This document shows, piece after piece, positions 1 to 13,904 of a stretch of DNA of 64,000 bases. Each line of letters begins with the position of its first letter. Position 1 is the first letter of the stretch. The position numbers and the translations under genes were made by a program. Source of the DNA: Mantis religiosa. Its lineage: Eukaryota; Arthropoda; Insecta; Mantodea; Mantidae. Where the stretch lies: NCBI GenBank assembly GCA_030765055.1, contig CM060952.1, positions 82,697,630 to 82,761,629 on the forward strand. The letters are read 5' to 3'. The notes below the pieces were generated by a model, which saw only the letters and a program-made list of their open reading frames with translations, did not search any database and was not told where the DNA came from.

Positions 1-1299
1 AAATTTACTTTATTCTTACAGCGAAAAATTATACAAGGCGTTAATGCAGGTCCAGCAAGATGAGCACCCGAAATGTGAAATGCTTTATTATTTCTACAGT
101 CATCCCATCCTTTTTCCTTCTATCTAGCAGATAAACAAACAGGTGACGTGTGCCACAGTGGCGGTCATTAGGATTTCGGATATAAGTTTTTTTCTCGAAA
201 TAATCAAATCTAGATATTTTATCTCAAGAATTGGGTAGGAAAGCACGAACAAGGTTAATGAAACTACAGATTATGAGTGAAGGACGTACCAACAATGTTA
301 AACCGCTTATATTGACATTGTGTGGTAAATCGATTTCTATAGAATTAACACGTTTATTGCCTTTGTTTTCCTTCATTATATTCTTAAGAATAAAGTCACA
401 ATCTATCTAAAAGTTACATTGAAATTGTTTAACATGTACTTTGTTAAAATGTGACGTACTCATAATAAATTTATACGGTTGGTATTCTTGCTGGCTTCTT
501 TTGAAATAGTAGTGCTTCAATACTTGGCTGCAAACTAGATGAACTTAACTTTAGAATACACTGAAGATGTTCATCCGAAGCGCTACTGGATAGCACGCTC
601 TTGTTCAATGTCAATGTGCTATACAGTTGTTTATTTGGATATGGCTAGCAATTTACGTGCAAAAGCAAACCCAAAACATGTTTTCCTGAACTACGCAATG
701 GTGTGTTGCTTTGAAGGTTTATAGACTGCAACATGAGTCGCATTGAAATTCCTTGTTAGGGTGAAGCTAGTAATTTATCCAATGTTAGTAGGAAATATCA
801 AAGATATGCTTTACCATCGCGAAAAACAAAAAGGTGCTTGTTCTCCCAGTACCAATTAAACTTTCGTTGTTCACTCATGTTGCCAAGCAATCTACCACTT
901 CAATGACAAGACGCCACGCGACTACAACCGGTTAGTTAATCCTGTCTACCTGGATCTAGAAAGAAGTGGAGACTAGAGGGAGGGTAAATTCACCAAACAG
1001 TGCCTTCCTTCCCATACTCATACCCGAAAAATGACCTTAAAATATTGACCTTCAGAAATCGAACTAGGTAACGCTTGTGATCAGGGCTCGAATGATCTGA
1101 CGTAAAATTTTTTCACAGTTTTAGTTAGTCAGTTAAGGTCCTCACGCTGGCTAGTGGTCCTCGCACGCCCATAGTGCGCTCCCATGTCATCTGTTCCTCC
1201 GTCTCTTAATCCAATGCTGTGGAATTCATAAGGGGATGATATTGGGACTGTACAAGGCCTAATACTTGTGAGGTGGAAGCAGAATGAAATTGTACTTAC
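1..1299. other. Intronic sequence, nothing recognised
   Basis: This is the intron following exon 7 on the minus strand. It is A/T-rich with no coding frame I trust. Around 1050-1090 a weak tRNA-like B-box resemblance (ATCGAACTAGG) suggests an old SINE remnant. Confidence 0.4.
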
Positions 1300-1493
1300 A
1301 GTAGATATCCAATTGCTGGTAAGATCGAGTTGTCTGAGTTGACGAAGACTGTCAAACAACGAGGGTCTGATAAATGAGAGGTGGTTCTTTCTCAAGGATA
1401 ACAGTTCCAGGGAAGTCAGATCACTGAATACATCTGCTGGGAGCTGCTGTACCAGATTGTCATTCATACGCAGTCTCTTGAGAGCCTCTAGGC
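1300..1493 (-). CDS. LRR gene, coding exon 7 (about 2.7 LRRs), last exon in window
   Basis: This is a second 194-bp exon, with acceptor TTTTAG, donor GTAAGT, phase 1 in and phase 0 out. It encodes LEALKRLRMNDNLVQQLPAD, VFSDLTSLELLSLRKNHLSF, IRPSLFDSLRQLRQLDLTSN and WIST. The final repeat is cut after its first strand, so at least one more exon must lie beyond position 1. No LRR C-terminal cap, membrane segment or stop codon is present. What the complete protein is (secreted, single-pass or seven-transmembrane receptor) cannot be decided from this window. The ectodomain seen so far holds about eight repeats. Confidence 0.85.
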
Positions 1494-1950
1494 CTAAAAC
1501 AAAATAACAAGCGATGTTCAGTTTCATATCATTAGACAAATTTAAAACATTAGAGCATATCCAGTTCCAAACAATATTTCTATCCGATTTAGATCATGAC
1601 TTACTATTCTTTTGTACAAATGTTCTACTTCATGTTAATCAGATGAGAATATACTCGCAAAAGGTGCTTTTTAAGCATAATTTTGATTAGATTTACGTTG
1701 TATGAGAATTTGTGGAGCAGAGGATTTTAATTTTCGCGCTTCTATTAGGAATAATTTTTTCGTTGTAATTGTTCAATGGTGCATTTTTCTTTTGTTTATT
1801 CTGCAGTAAGAAAATCTATCATAGGTGGAATATTTGACGTTATAGATAAAAAGTCTGCTTGAGGACGTCACTCGACCTAATACACGAGGAAGAATGTAGG
1901 TCGAGTATAAACGTTACGATTCTCGGGTACGAGAAAGGAGAAGAAGATTA

Positions 1951-1953
<3 letters not shown>

Positions 1954-2031
<78 letters not shown>
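1954..2031. repeat. (GA)n microsatellite
   Basis: An almost uninterrupted run of about 39 AG units, followed by a purine-rich tail. Confidence 0.95.
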
Positions 2032-2033
<2 letters not shown>

Positions 2034-2623
2034 AGGAGACAATAGCATCAGATAGCAAGTATGAAGCCTGTGAAAGTCGATCCTGGAAGCAAATATCGCT
2101 GTGTGGAGTAAAGCGATGATCCTCTTGTCTTAATCTGCTGCTTATGGGGGAATAAGTGTGTTCACTGTTTAAAGGTTAATCTCTAAGGGCGTTAGTGTTA
2201 CTCTACCGACATAGCTTGCCTTACAAACTTGCAAATATGTCCGTTAACCCTTCGTTAGTCGCGTATCTGTCTCCACCACATATATAGCAGGTGTTGCACT
2301 CGGTTAAAAACCAAACTTTGTATTTAGTTCAAGCATCTTCCAAGGACAGCACACCAAAATTTACAAAGGAAAACTATCCTCTTCAAACTACCTTATACAT
2401 GGAACATTTTAAACACTTCTGGGTTTTAAAAAATGGCTCTTAAAATTTTGGTTAAAGTGCTATATAAAATTAAGTAATGCTATGGCTCAGCAGCCCTTTT
2501 CGGAGTAATGTCTGCCGCCCGTCTATTGCATCTCCCAAGGGATGCTTACTACGGGTGCCATCAATGGAGTGCAGTATTGTAGGGTACGAGGTGCTTATAC
2601 TACTTTTATGGTAAATAAATGTA
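2032..2623. other. Intronic sequence, nothing recognised
   Basis: Unique-looking intron sequence between the GA microsatellite and the mariner remnant. No coding or repeat signal was identified. Confidence 0.4.
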
Positions 2624-3870
2624 TAGATACTGTCTCATAAGACAGAAAAGACATAAGAAAAACAATTATTTTAAACAAACAACTAATTTTCAAAGTATAG
2701 ACCATTAGATTCTATGGTCTTGAGCCATCTTTCAGCAAGGTTTATTATGCTACGACGGTACCAGTCTCTGGTTTATTGGTGCGAAGATATCGGTGACAGC
2801 CACTTGTACTGCTACAAAGTTGTCAAAATATCTTCCACGTAGAACATGGGCCATGGATCAAAAAGGATGATAATCTGATGCTGTGAAATCAGGGCTGTAT
2901 GCTGGGTGTGGTAACAGTTTGATTCCTTCCAATTCCTGAACTTTTTCTATGGTTGTTGGTGCAGTATTGGTTGTTGCATTGTCCTGTTACAATAGAACTT
3001 TATTTTGCTTAACTAATGCTGGGTATCTCTGTCACAAAATGTCATGAACTCGTCCCAGTTGTTGAAAATAAAGTTCCATATCAATCACCTGCCCGTTTGG
3101 AACAAACTCCCAGTGAGTCACACCATCAAAATTCCACCAGAGACACAACATTATTTTTGGGACCGAACTTTGGCAGGTTGGCGGAGATCAAGCCACTGTT
3201 ACGAGGCATCAAGTTTTCGGTAGTATATCCATTTTTCATCACAAGTGACAATTATTCTGACAAATCTATCATCCATGGCGTTACGGATAAGCTGATGACA
3301 GATATCCAGTCAACGTTCGGTCTGTTAAGGTGTTAGTTCATTAGGTACAGATCTACAGCCTCTGTATTGTTTTTCAAATGTCTTAATGTGGCGATATATG
3401 GCATCTTTGATACACCAAATTCTTCTGAAAGCCAACGGATGCTCGCAAAACATGAAGTGTATTCCATACTTAATCCTTCATTTTACATATTACTACGATA
3501 TTCCATACTTAAGGTCTTTCAGAACGTGGTAAATCTTCAGTGTTTTCGTCTCCATTGTTGAAACGTTGGAACTATTGTTGTGACACAGTCACTAACAACA
3601 CCTTCTCTTTCCACTTCACATATTCTTCGAGCTGCTCCAGCGGCTTTATAATCTTGTTTCCAGTAGTATTTTAGAAGGACTCTAAGTTCAAATTTTGTTA
3701 TCTCCATTTTGTGATTGTTTATTAACAACTGAAGACCGATACATGCTCGCAGTGTACACAACACTAGCCATGGCATCCTGTAAATAGCATTGCCAAACTA
3801 AAGAAATCCAGTAAGTTTTCCAAAACTCCAAAATAAGAAAACCGACTTTACTTTATGAGACCACCTAATA
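2624..3870 (-). mobile_element. Mariner-type element, nearly full length, degenerate (copy A)
   Basis: The ends are imperfect terminal inverted repeats sharing GTCTCATAA, placed next to TA dinucleotides. The length of about 1.25 kb is that of a complete mariner. The minus strand encodes a decayed transposase. It starts MEITKFELRVLLKYYWKQDY near 3708 (helix-turn-helix region), then has VRIIVTCDEKW with the first catalytic Asp, QDNATTNTA with the second, and AYSPDFTASDYH with the third (D,D34D). It ends WLKTIESNGLYFEN. Several stops and frameshifts, for example a stop just before QDN, make it inactive. The three catalytic acidic residues are still readable, so it is not very old. A related copy lies at 55354-56563. 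Confidence 0.85.
3537..3708 (-). pseudogene. Mariner transposase N-terminal fragment
   Basis: This is the longest intact stretch of the copy A transposase: MEITKFELRVLLKYYWKQDY, then KAAGAARRICEVEREGVVSD. It is the N-terminal DNA-binding region of a mariner transposase, in which the motif (K/N)AAxAAR-xI-xEVxGEGxVS is characteristic. After about 60 codons the reading frame drifts and stops occur. Confidence 0.75.
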
Positions 3871-5279
3871 TATCTAGAATTTTCTGGGAATATCCTTTGA
3901 AGTCCTCTTCATTGCATAGCTGGTAAACTGTAACAGAAACAGGAGTAAGTTTGTGATAAGGAGGGGAAAGGCAACAAGACAAATTTATTAGTGGACGAAT
4001 GGACAGAAGTATGTGTTAATATTCTTAGTTTATGCAATCAAGCTCTTTCTGCCGGTATTTTGTTGTCTAACACGGCGCTGCAACCGGTTTATCGTGCGTG
4101 AGACCACAGAAGGAGCAAACGTACGTTAAAAGTGGCACTAGCCTCTAGGTCCGACTGATCAAGCAGCCCCTATGGTAGGGTGACCATAGCGCTTCCCCTT
4201 AACCATACTTTGTACTGTCTTTCACGGGAGAGTAAGTCTCCGAGGCCTGAGACGCAGGAGGGTTGGCGAAGGTTCCCATACCCTCCCTGGACATTGTTTA
4301 TGATACCCTATGTCAGTACAGTTACAGATCATTCAAAAACATTCGGACGGCTTCTACTTTTGAGAATGAATCTTCTCGGTTTTAGTGTAGCGAGTGAATA
4401 GGGCGCATGTTTTTTAAAGGTTCTACTCCTTGTATAGCAGGCATTCTCTGCCACACACATTCGCTGTCCTTCTCCCACTGTGTCAGACAGTACATTCCTT
4501 TCAGGGACCTTCTTTGCGTTGCTGGACAGTATTTCTAAACACCACTGCAGTGCAGCACTACCTGTTCTCGCTCTCTAGACAGATGGTATGGACAGAATGA
4601 AATGAAACGGAGTAAAACCGGGGAGGTTAGGTCGCCTAGTGATCCCGGAATGCCTCCGAAAAAAACAAAGATCGAGAACGACAGCCGCTGGAATCGAAGC
4701 CGAGTGTAAGACGCAGACATTGCTTTTTTGCTGATCTGTGTTCCGGGTGCTAAAGCCACATTCAGTACACATTCAAGAAATTAATATGGAAGGGAGCGGA
4801 GGATACTGTGAAAACATAGCTTAAACGAATACCCCAGTGTATATCTTTATGAAACTTATGTCGGTTATCGTACACAAGGATGGAATACTTTGCAGTGTTG
4901 CAAAATTTAATGATATGAATATCAAGTTTTAATGTGTAAACTCCCTGTTCTAAATAAAAACGCTTCAAAGTTTTCCGCATCAACAATTCAGGTTTAGTGG
5001 TAAATGAGATTACAAAATGATCTATTATATATTATTGGACAGGATTAATTTTACACTCTCCAAAATTCTTGATATTTGAAAAGTCAATAGTGTATTTCTC
5101 AAAATAAAAGCATTATTTTAGTAATATACGCCTAGAATTATCTTTGATGAACTTTTAAGAAGCTGCAGATCGTTTTAAAAAAATCAACCCATGGTTTTAA
5201 AAATACTGAATCAAGGTTTAAAATAAGCAGTATTTAAAGTTGGGCGTGTGTTGTGATTGAAATGACAATACAAAGTTGA
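3871..5279. other. Intronic sequence, nothing firmly recognised
   Basis: This contains short open frames on both strands with no recognisable domain. Around 4100-4700 the base composition is more G/C-rich than its surroundings and may be a repeat not represented elsewhere in this window. Confidence 0.3.
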
Positions 5280-5820
5280 ATTAAACTTACTTTATTTGTC
5301 ACTAAAACATTAGTCCAATGCTAACTTAGAATCACTTACACTTTTTACAGATACACAGAGTAAGCACTTCGGTCTAATGTCTGTGTTACACGTACCAATT
5401 ACATTGCTCGAAACTTCTCGACGTTCACTGTTCGCAGACCAATAATCTGCTTACCGACTCTGACAATTTTCAACAAACTTTACCGCTCACTCCTCTAGTT
5501 GACCACTGAAGAAGAATTGCCAAAATAGCTCCGATAATAACTAATCGCTGGTTAACTCCTAACCAGCAGGAGCCCGAGGCTGCATTTTGCACTACCTGCC
5601 GATCACGGAATAAATGTTCTGGCCGCCGAAAATTCTCGAATTGCAGGAATGGGATATTGTTGATGTCAAATCCGCCATATTGAACGATCTGGAACACATC
5701 TGCGCGATACAACAATGAGGCACGTACTTTCGTCTTGTGACATCAGCCAGTGGATACCTTTCAACCATTTTTGTTGGATCTCTGAGCGGCAAGCAACAAT
5801 AAACGGTGCAGAATTAATTC
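5280..5820 (-). repeat. LTR-like element, family 2 copy (minus strand)
   Basis: Read on the minus strand it matches 7560-8060. The shared stretch includes ATTGTTGTA-CGCGC, a GATTTGACATC/GATTTTGACG segment and CCATTCCT, in the same order. The 3' part ends with TTAGCATTGG and an AATAAA poly(A) signal near 5290, as in the other LTR-like pieces. It has no internal retroviral-type coding region next to it, so if it is an LTR it is a solo one. The boundaries are approximate. Confidence 0.4.
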
Positions 5821-7559
5821 TTATAGAGTAAATATTCGCTATTTGAGTACCTTAAGGATAGACTTTAAATTTGTATCAAAAGTAACAAACTAAATAATCA
5901 GCTGTAGAAAATGTTCATTACAATATTTCGACGGTTTTCAAGTCATTAATTAATTAAACAATAACAAGGGAAGCTGATCCATGAGATAAAAATTAAAACG
6001 TTGCTAATATAAATAAACATATTTGCTCTAAAGGAACATTGAAGAAACATGTTAAACACTCGGTTTGTGTTTTAGGTTTTGAGGAAAGCTATAAACTTAC
6101 AGAATTTTAATGTGTCAATTAGGCAGGTATTTTATTAAAGTTCTCCAAAAATAACCGATAAGAAAAAACCACACCCATTGGGATACTTATAATTATAATT
6201 TTGGGATACTTGTAGTTTTCATTACAAAATTATAAGAAAATCTAACAAATTTCTAATTGTGTAGAACATTTTGAACGTGTAAAAGTGTAGGAAAAGCAGA
6301 TATCGGGGAGAGGGGAACAGCTTTGAAATTCTCAAGTTCAGTATGAGACATCAACTAAAGGTGAGGCATTCTTAATAAGAGGCCTATAAACAATGGAAGG
6401 GATTGCGTATCGTTGAGGTAGGGATGGGTCGCAGACACAGCACGCGACGGGAATGATGAAGCTTCCTCCAAGTTGGTTTGCGTAAAATTGTAACCGCGCC
6501 GCGCGCTCTGTCATCGATTTTCTCGCGGTGGTCTGGGATATCCCTATCATGAAAGTTAGGTAGGCGCAGCTCGGCAGCGAGGGACACAGCTATGTGCCCT
6601 AACCCCTAGGCTAGACTCTCCACCCTAATGCTCCTCATACAAAGTCTTACTTTTATTTCCTGTACTACGTACTTGCACCCAAATATCCCATACCAACATT
6701 TCACAAAAATTACAGATTTTGACACTTCGTGAATCCAGCAATTACAGAGTAGAAAATGTGTCTGTGTATGTGTGCGTTAGTGTGAACAGCATCTAAAAGA
6801 TTAAATACTTAACTTGAAATTTAAGTTCTAGGGATGCAGCGAGAGGATTTTCAAGAAAGCTTTCCCACCACAGACTACCTAGAACATTTATTGCAAGTTG
6901 ATATTTTCTAAAAATACCATATATTATACGAATGAAATGAATATATTGAACTTTCTAATAATAGGCTCAGGAATTGCCTTCATTATTAATGATTTTGCAT
7001 AATTGCTAAAGCGTAATAAACGAATTCGTACTTCATAAAACTTTAGATAACTTTAGAACACTCAAACACTCATACCAAAACATTTTTTCTATGGAATGGA
7101 CTATTCCAGAGATGTTTATTGTTACTTAATTTCCCAATATTCATACTGCTCTCAAATGAGAAATGGGTAGTTGTTATTTTATATCCTGGAAGTGAAAAGA
7201 GAACACAATTTTAAAGCCACCGCATACCCACCATCTCCTAAAACATTTGGCTATCGTTTGAATCCACTTACTCCCCTATTTCAATATTACATACAAGAAA
7301 ATATTTAATTAAACGATTTAAAACTTCTAAAAATGTTAATTTCTATAAATCTTGAAGTAGATAGTAGAATAAGATGTTTCCTTACTTATTAACGGTATTC
7401 ATTTTCCATGTTTCGCAATGGTTTCTCTGTTATCGGTCATTTAAATGCCTGGTGATGTTCAAGATGAGAAAATTAGGCTTCATTACAAGGTGTTTCGAGT
7501 ATTGTCACCACGACAGCGAATGCGTGCGGGAAAAGGATTTAGTGTGAGCCACCCCACTC
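5821..7559. other. Intronic sequence, nothing recognised
   Basis: A/T-rich intron with no convincing coding frame. Around 6380-6600 the sequence is locally G/C-rich, with no assignment. Confidence 0.35.
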
Positions 7560-8060
7560 CATCGATATTTTTCTTTGCCACCAGAGAAGCAAAAAAGGAG
7601 GATTCTAGACAGCCACTAACTGAAGCCATAAAGTGGGAGCCACATTGTTGTACCGCGCTGAAGTTTCCAGAATCGTTTGATTTCGATAGAGCAGGAAGAT
7701 TCGATTTTGACGGTATTCCATTCCTTCGATTCAAGTGATTTCGGTTTCACGAATGTTTTTTCTGTGACCGACAAGTTATAAAAGAGGAGCGCAAGAGCCA
7801 AATTGAGATCAGTTTAGTTCATTTGTTAGTTATTATTTGATCAGTGAGAATCGGAATTGTTATATATAAGTTGAACGGAGCATTGTGTAAAGGTGAGTGT
7901 TGTCCTGCAAGCAGTGGACGTCGAAAACTACGAGAAACACAAGGTGGTGCGTGCAACAGATGCATAAAGAACATTAAACCTCCGTACTGACCTTGTGTAG
8001 ATTTTTGTAAGATATAAAAGAGATTGTAAGTTAACATTGGAATACCGATTCTAGTAACAA
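7560..8060 (+). repeat. LTR-like element, family 2 copy (plus strand)
   Basis: Homologous to 5280-5820 in inverted orientation. It carries a TATA box (TTATAAAAG near 7776) followed about 30-40 bp later by an initiator-like TCAGTT, the layout of a retroelement promoter. No gag or pol sequence adjoins it. It may be a solo LTR or a promoter-bearing fragment. The short open frame over its left half is not a gene in my view. Confidence 0.4.
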
Positions 8061-8429
8061 ATAAGGTGAATTTGCTTCAATTTAGTTACAATATTTAACC
8101 AAATTTTCTGTCATTTTAAAACTTTTAGAACTTTAGTTGTTACAAAAGAATACAGGTTTATTTTACAATTAAGACCAAAATTGCAGCGAATACGTACATA
8201 TACATCACATAGCAATTATCTTTAAAACATTTAACTGTAAGTTAAAGTGTACTACATTCTCATCTTCTCTTGTACCTAGCAATAAGGTAATGTTTATCTA
8301 TATTAACATGAAGAAGGGAAGTGTTTGCAAGAATAGCTTGTAAACGAATTGAGAAAGTTATGTAAATGTATATATAAGAACTTTTGGTAAGGATTGTATA
8401 ATACAATGTCTTGAGTAGTCTACAGCAGC

Positions 8430-8553
<124 letters not shown>

Positions 8554-8574
8554 TTTTCTCCTAGATTCAAATAC

Positions 8575-8768
8575 CTTTAAATACTCCCGGTGGTACGTGT
8601 TCCAGAAGGTTGCTTGAAAGATCTAGTTCCTCCAGGTATCGAAGGTCTTCAAATATGGCCTCTGGAAGGTCTTCTAGTTTGTTGTTGGACAGATGTATCA
8701 CGGTCAGCTTCTTTGTCCCTCGAAACAAACCTTCAGGCAAGTGGCGAAATGCGTTGACAGAGAGATCA
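8575..8768 (-). CDS. LRR gene, coding exon 6 (about 2.7 LRRs)
   Basis: This 194-bp exon has acceptor TTACAG and weak donor GTATTT, phase 2 in and phase 1 out. It encodes DLSVNAFRHLPEGLFRGTKK, LTVIHLSNNKLEDLPEAIFE, DLRYLEELDLSSNLLEHVPP and GVFK. These are canonical LRRs with LxLSxNxL strands. The donor departs from GTRAGT, but it is the only site nearby that joins exon 7 in frame (FKG-LEAL), and an in-frame TGA follows at once if it is not used. A (CTA)n microsatellite starts about 22 bp into the intron. Intron 6 is about 7.1 kb. Confidence 0.85.
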
Positions 8769-11155
<2,387 letters not shown>

Positions 11156-11356
11156 GGACCGTCAATTTAAACAGTTAAGCGCGGTTACGACTTAAGTATT
11201 GAAACTACTATGTGATCGAGTACGACTATATTACAATATGATGTCAAATGATAGATGTACTTTTTTAAAATAATAATTAATCTCTTTTGCTAGCTAAACT
11301 TTATACTTCAAACAGAGCACCAATCTTAATGTAAATAGAATAACCTAAATACTTAC

Positions 11357-11428
11357 AGTGTTTCAAGGCTGGAGAGTTTCAGAAAAATTCTTTCAGGAAG
11401 TTCCACAATACGGTTTCTGTGCAGTCTC
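11357..11428 (-). CDS. LRR gene, coding exon 5 (one LRR, 72 bp)
   Basis: The third 72-bp phase-2 exon has acceptor CTTCAG and donor GTAAGT. It encodes RLHRNRIVELPERIFLKLSS then LETL, a single LRR with Arg/His in place of the usual polar strand residues. The frame is continuous with exons 4 and 6. Its donor side lies only about 200 bp from the end of the very long (TTA)n array, which is the 5' portion of intron 5 in the gene's sense. Intron 5 is about 2.6 kb, the shortest seen. Confidence 0.85.
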
Positions 11429-12119
11429 CTGAAGTAAAAAAATAATAAATAATTGTTAGGATGACACTTTCAATTCAACACTTCTTATATGTAAGCAAGG
11501 ACTGGGAATAATTTTATGTAATGTAATATCTGCTTATTAAGAATAATGTTAATTTATCAATATAAAGATAAGGACTTATACAGATTCCAGATAAGTTTTT
11601 TAGACCAACAATTCCATTTATTGGGCCATCTTCGTATTAACCACGCAGTACCTGGCTACTACCATTTTGATATCGAATGGACTTTAATTCGTCCAGCACA
11701 GCTTAATATTTATCCGTTTACTTAAAAATTGAGAATAAATAAACACTCATTTTCATAAATGAAGAAAGGTAATATGAGAAATTTCTTATACAGAAATACA
11801 ATTATGGTATATAATATTCGTATAATAAATACCATAATTATATTAAGGTATACATGCACTTTCTGTTACACAACATGAAAATGTTCCTGCTACCGCAATA
11901 ACCACGTACTTGAGATAACAACTCCGGTTCCTAGATTTCTAGTACCTTTTATGCTTCGCATTATCAGCAATACAGAAAAGTTTCATTAAAATTAGAAACG
12001 TTTATCCTACGACCAGAAACCGTAGCAGGTAAACAACTTACGTACAAAACTGACTAAAGTGCAGGACTTATATTACCTATTGAATGTTTGTGTATATTTA
12101 CTATTAGCATAAAAAAGGT
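11429..12119. other. Intron 4, nothing recognised
   Basis: A/T-rich sequence beside exon 5. It includes ATTATGGTATATAATATTCG with a nearby inverted partner (about 11800-11850), a small palindromic patch. Confidence 0.4.
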
Positions 12120-13040
12120 CATTAATAGTACATTCGCAGAACTTAATTTTTTTATAGTCCCTTGAAGGTGGAAAATGATCATGATGAAGCTCTGGGCTAT
12201 GATAACTCTGTATACCATATACTAGAGGTTACTAGTAGTTGCTAAACATTTTGTGAAGAATGACCTGATCACAGATAAGCTCTAGTCTATCATATCACTG
12301 TATACCAGTTAGCATTGGACACTAATGGTGTATATGTTTTGTTACAGTCCAATGAAGGAAGATCATTACTGTGACTTTGTGGGTTCGTAGAATTAAAAGT
12401 CCAATTTTCAGAAATTGAAATGGTTCTTTATTTGCGTAGAAATACACTCATAGTAGTTGTATTACATCACATACACAATCTATCAAGGTCGATGATCACA
12501 ACAACAGCGTTCTGATTACACCTGTTTACATCAGCTCTCGTTACAACACTTCACAGCTGTTTACTACTACTACTCTGTTTACGACTCGTTTATGACTCAC
12601 TCTTGGTGAGTCATACCTTCTTAAATACCTCATTGATAAATTCGAGAGATTTCTAGAACAAACAAGAAATCGACTGTTCTCTGTCAATCAATGTATCACT
12701 AGAATTTTGTATACGGGAAACTTTATCCGTGCCGGCAATACTTTATCTTTAACTGCTTATGCAAGCTCTTTATTACCACACTGTCTGCCTATCAGTTCCT
12801 TTGTATAAACAAGCCGCGCGAACCTTTTTAGCACGTACGCCAGCAGTCGTAAAAAAAAGGATTCGTGACGGGATATACCCAAAGATTAGCTCTGCTGTAT
12901 TATAACAGTATTTACTAGAAGCCGTTAGTGTTACAGTACATTTTTCTATAGCCCAGTGAAGGTAGAGTATGATCATAATGAACGATAGATATACAGATAA
13001 GCCTTGATCTATCGTAACATTGTGTACTAATTAACACAGG
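12120..13040. repeat. Degenerate direct repeats split by a 0.55-kb insert
   Basis: Three related units share the pattern AGTCC(C/A)(T/A)TGAAGG, GATCAT, GATAAGC(T/C)(C/T)T and ATC(A/G)TAACA(T/C)TGT. They lie near 12158-12240, 12250-12380 and 12945-13040. Between the second and third is an unrelated insert (about 12395-12945) that contains TGAGTCAT-type palindromes. The origin is unknown. Confidence 0.5.
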
Positions 13041-13499
13041 TTATTGAATCTGTTATCTTAAGTGATAATATAATGAAAACATTAATGCTTTTTCGTGCCT
13101 TGGTAAAAATGTATATTCGTTCCTGTATATTTTACGAGCTAACTACAAAAATTGGCATCTAGGTTAATAATCAGTGCGGCATGAAAAGCAGACTTAAGCC
13201 ACTCAGCTATATTTTGTATTAAATTCTTCTAAGTAGGCAAAAATACATTTTAGGTATTAAACATACAGGGCAACTCAGTGTTGTAAGCCACTCAATGTCA
13301 GCTCCTTGAGCTTCACTGTGTCACCTATGCACAATAATTTTAGATGTGTGTACATAGATATATTACTTGTTGACGATGTTGGCTACAGTCAGAATTATAT
13401 CAGCCACATCGGTGTGCCACCATTTCGTATCACTTAGTTGTTTTACTGCCAGTAGATACACTGACCGGGGACTATTGCTTTCAAGTACACTTAAAACCA

Positions 13500-13572
13500 T
13501 CGTTCATTCCAGGTTTAAACCCGAGACCTTGGGATCAGTAGGCCAGCGTCTAACCAAGTAAACGATCGAGAC
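13500..13572 (-). repeat. tRNA-like SINE head (weak)
   Basis: On the minus strand TGGTTAGACGCTGG resembles an A box and GGTTTAAACC a B box, about 35 bp apart. It is probably a fragment of a tRNA-derived SINE. It is not a functional tRNA, because the acceptor arms do not pair. Confidence 0.4.
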
Positions 13573-13904
13573 CGATTAGCACGCGTGTGGTGTCAACAGA
13601 CAGTTCTGCCAGTTGTATTGTCATGCTGTTCGAACAGTTACCATGGATTTATCTTTAGTAATAGATACCTCTTAGATAACGCACTAATTACTCCACGTGG
13701 AATGAACATATACAGAGGCCAACAGAAGTATTCGAGTAATATAACATATAACATTGCACGTACTATATATACTGTAAAATTTATGTGGCAACGTTGAATC
13801 GTTATACATGTAAACATTAACCTTTTGAGTCTCCGAAACAATATTTAAAATATCACTTTGCATGTATTTATTATACAATCTGTACTGTATTTATTCTATT
13901 GTCC

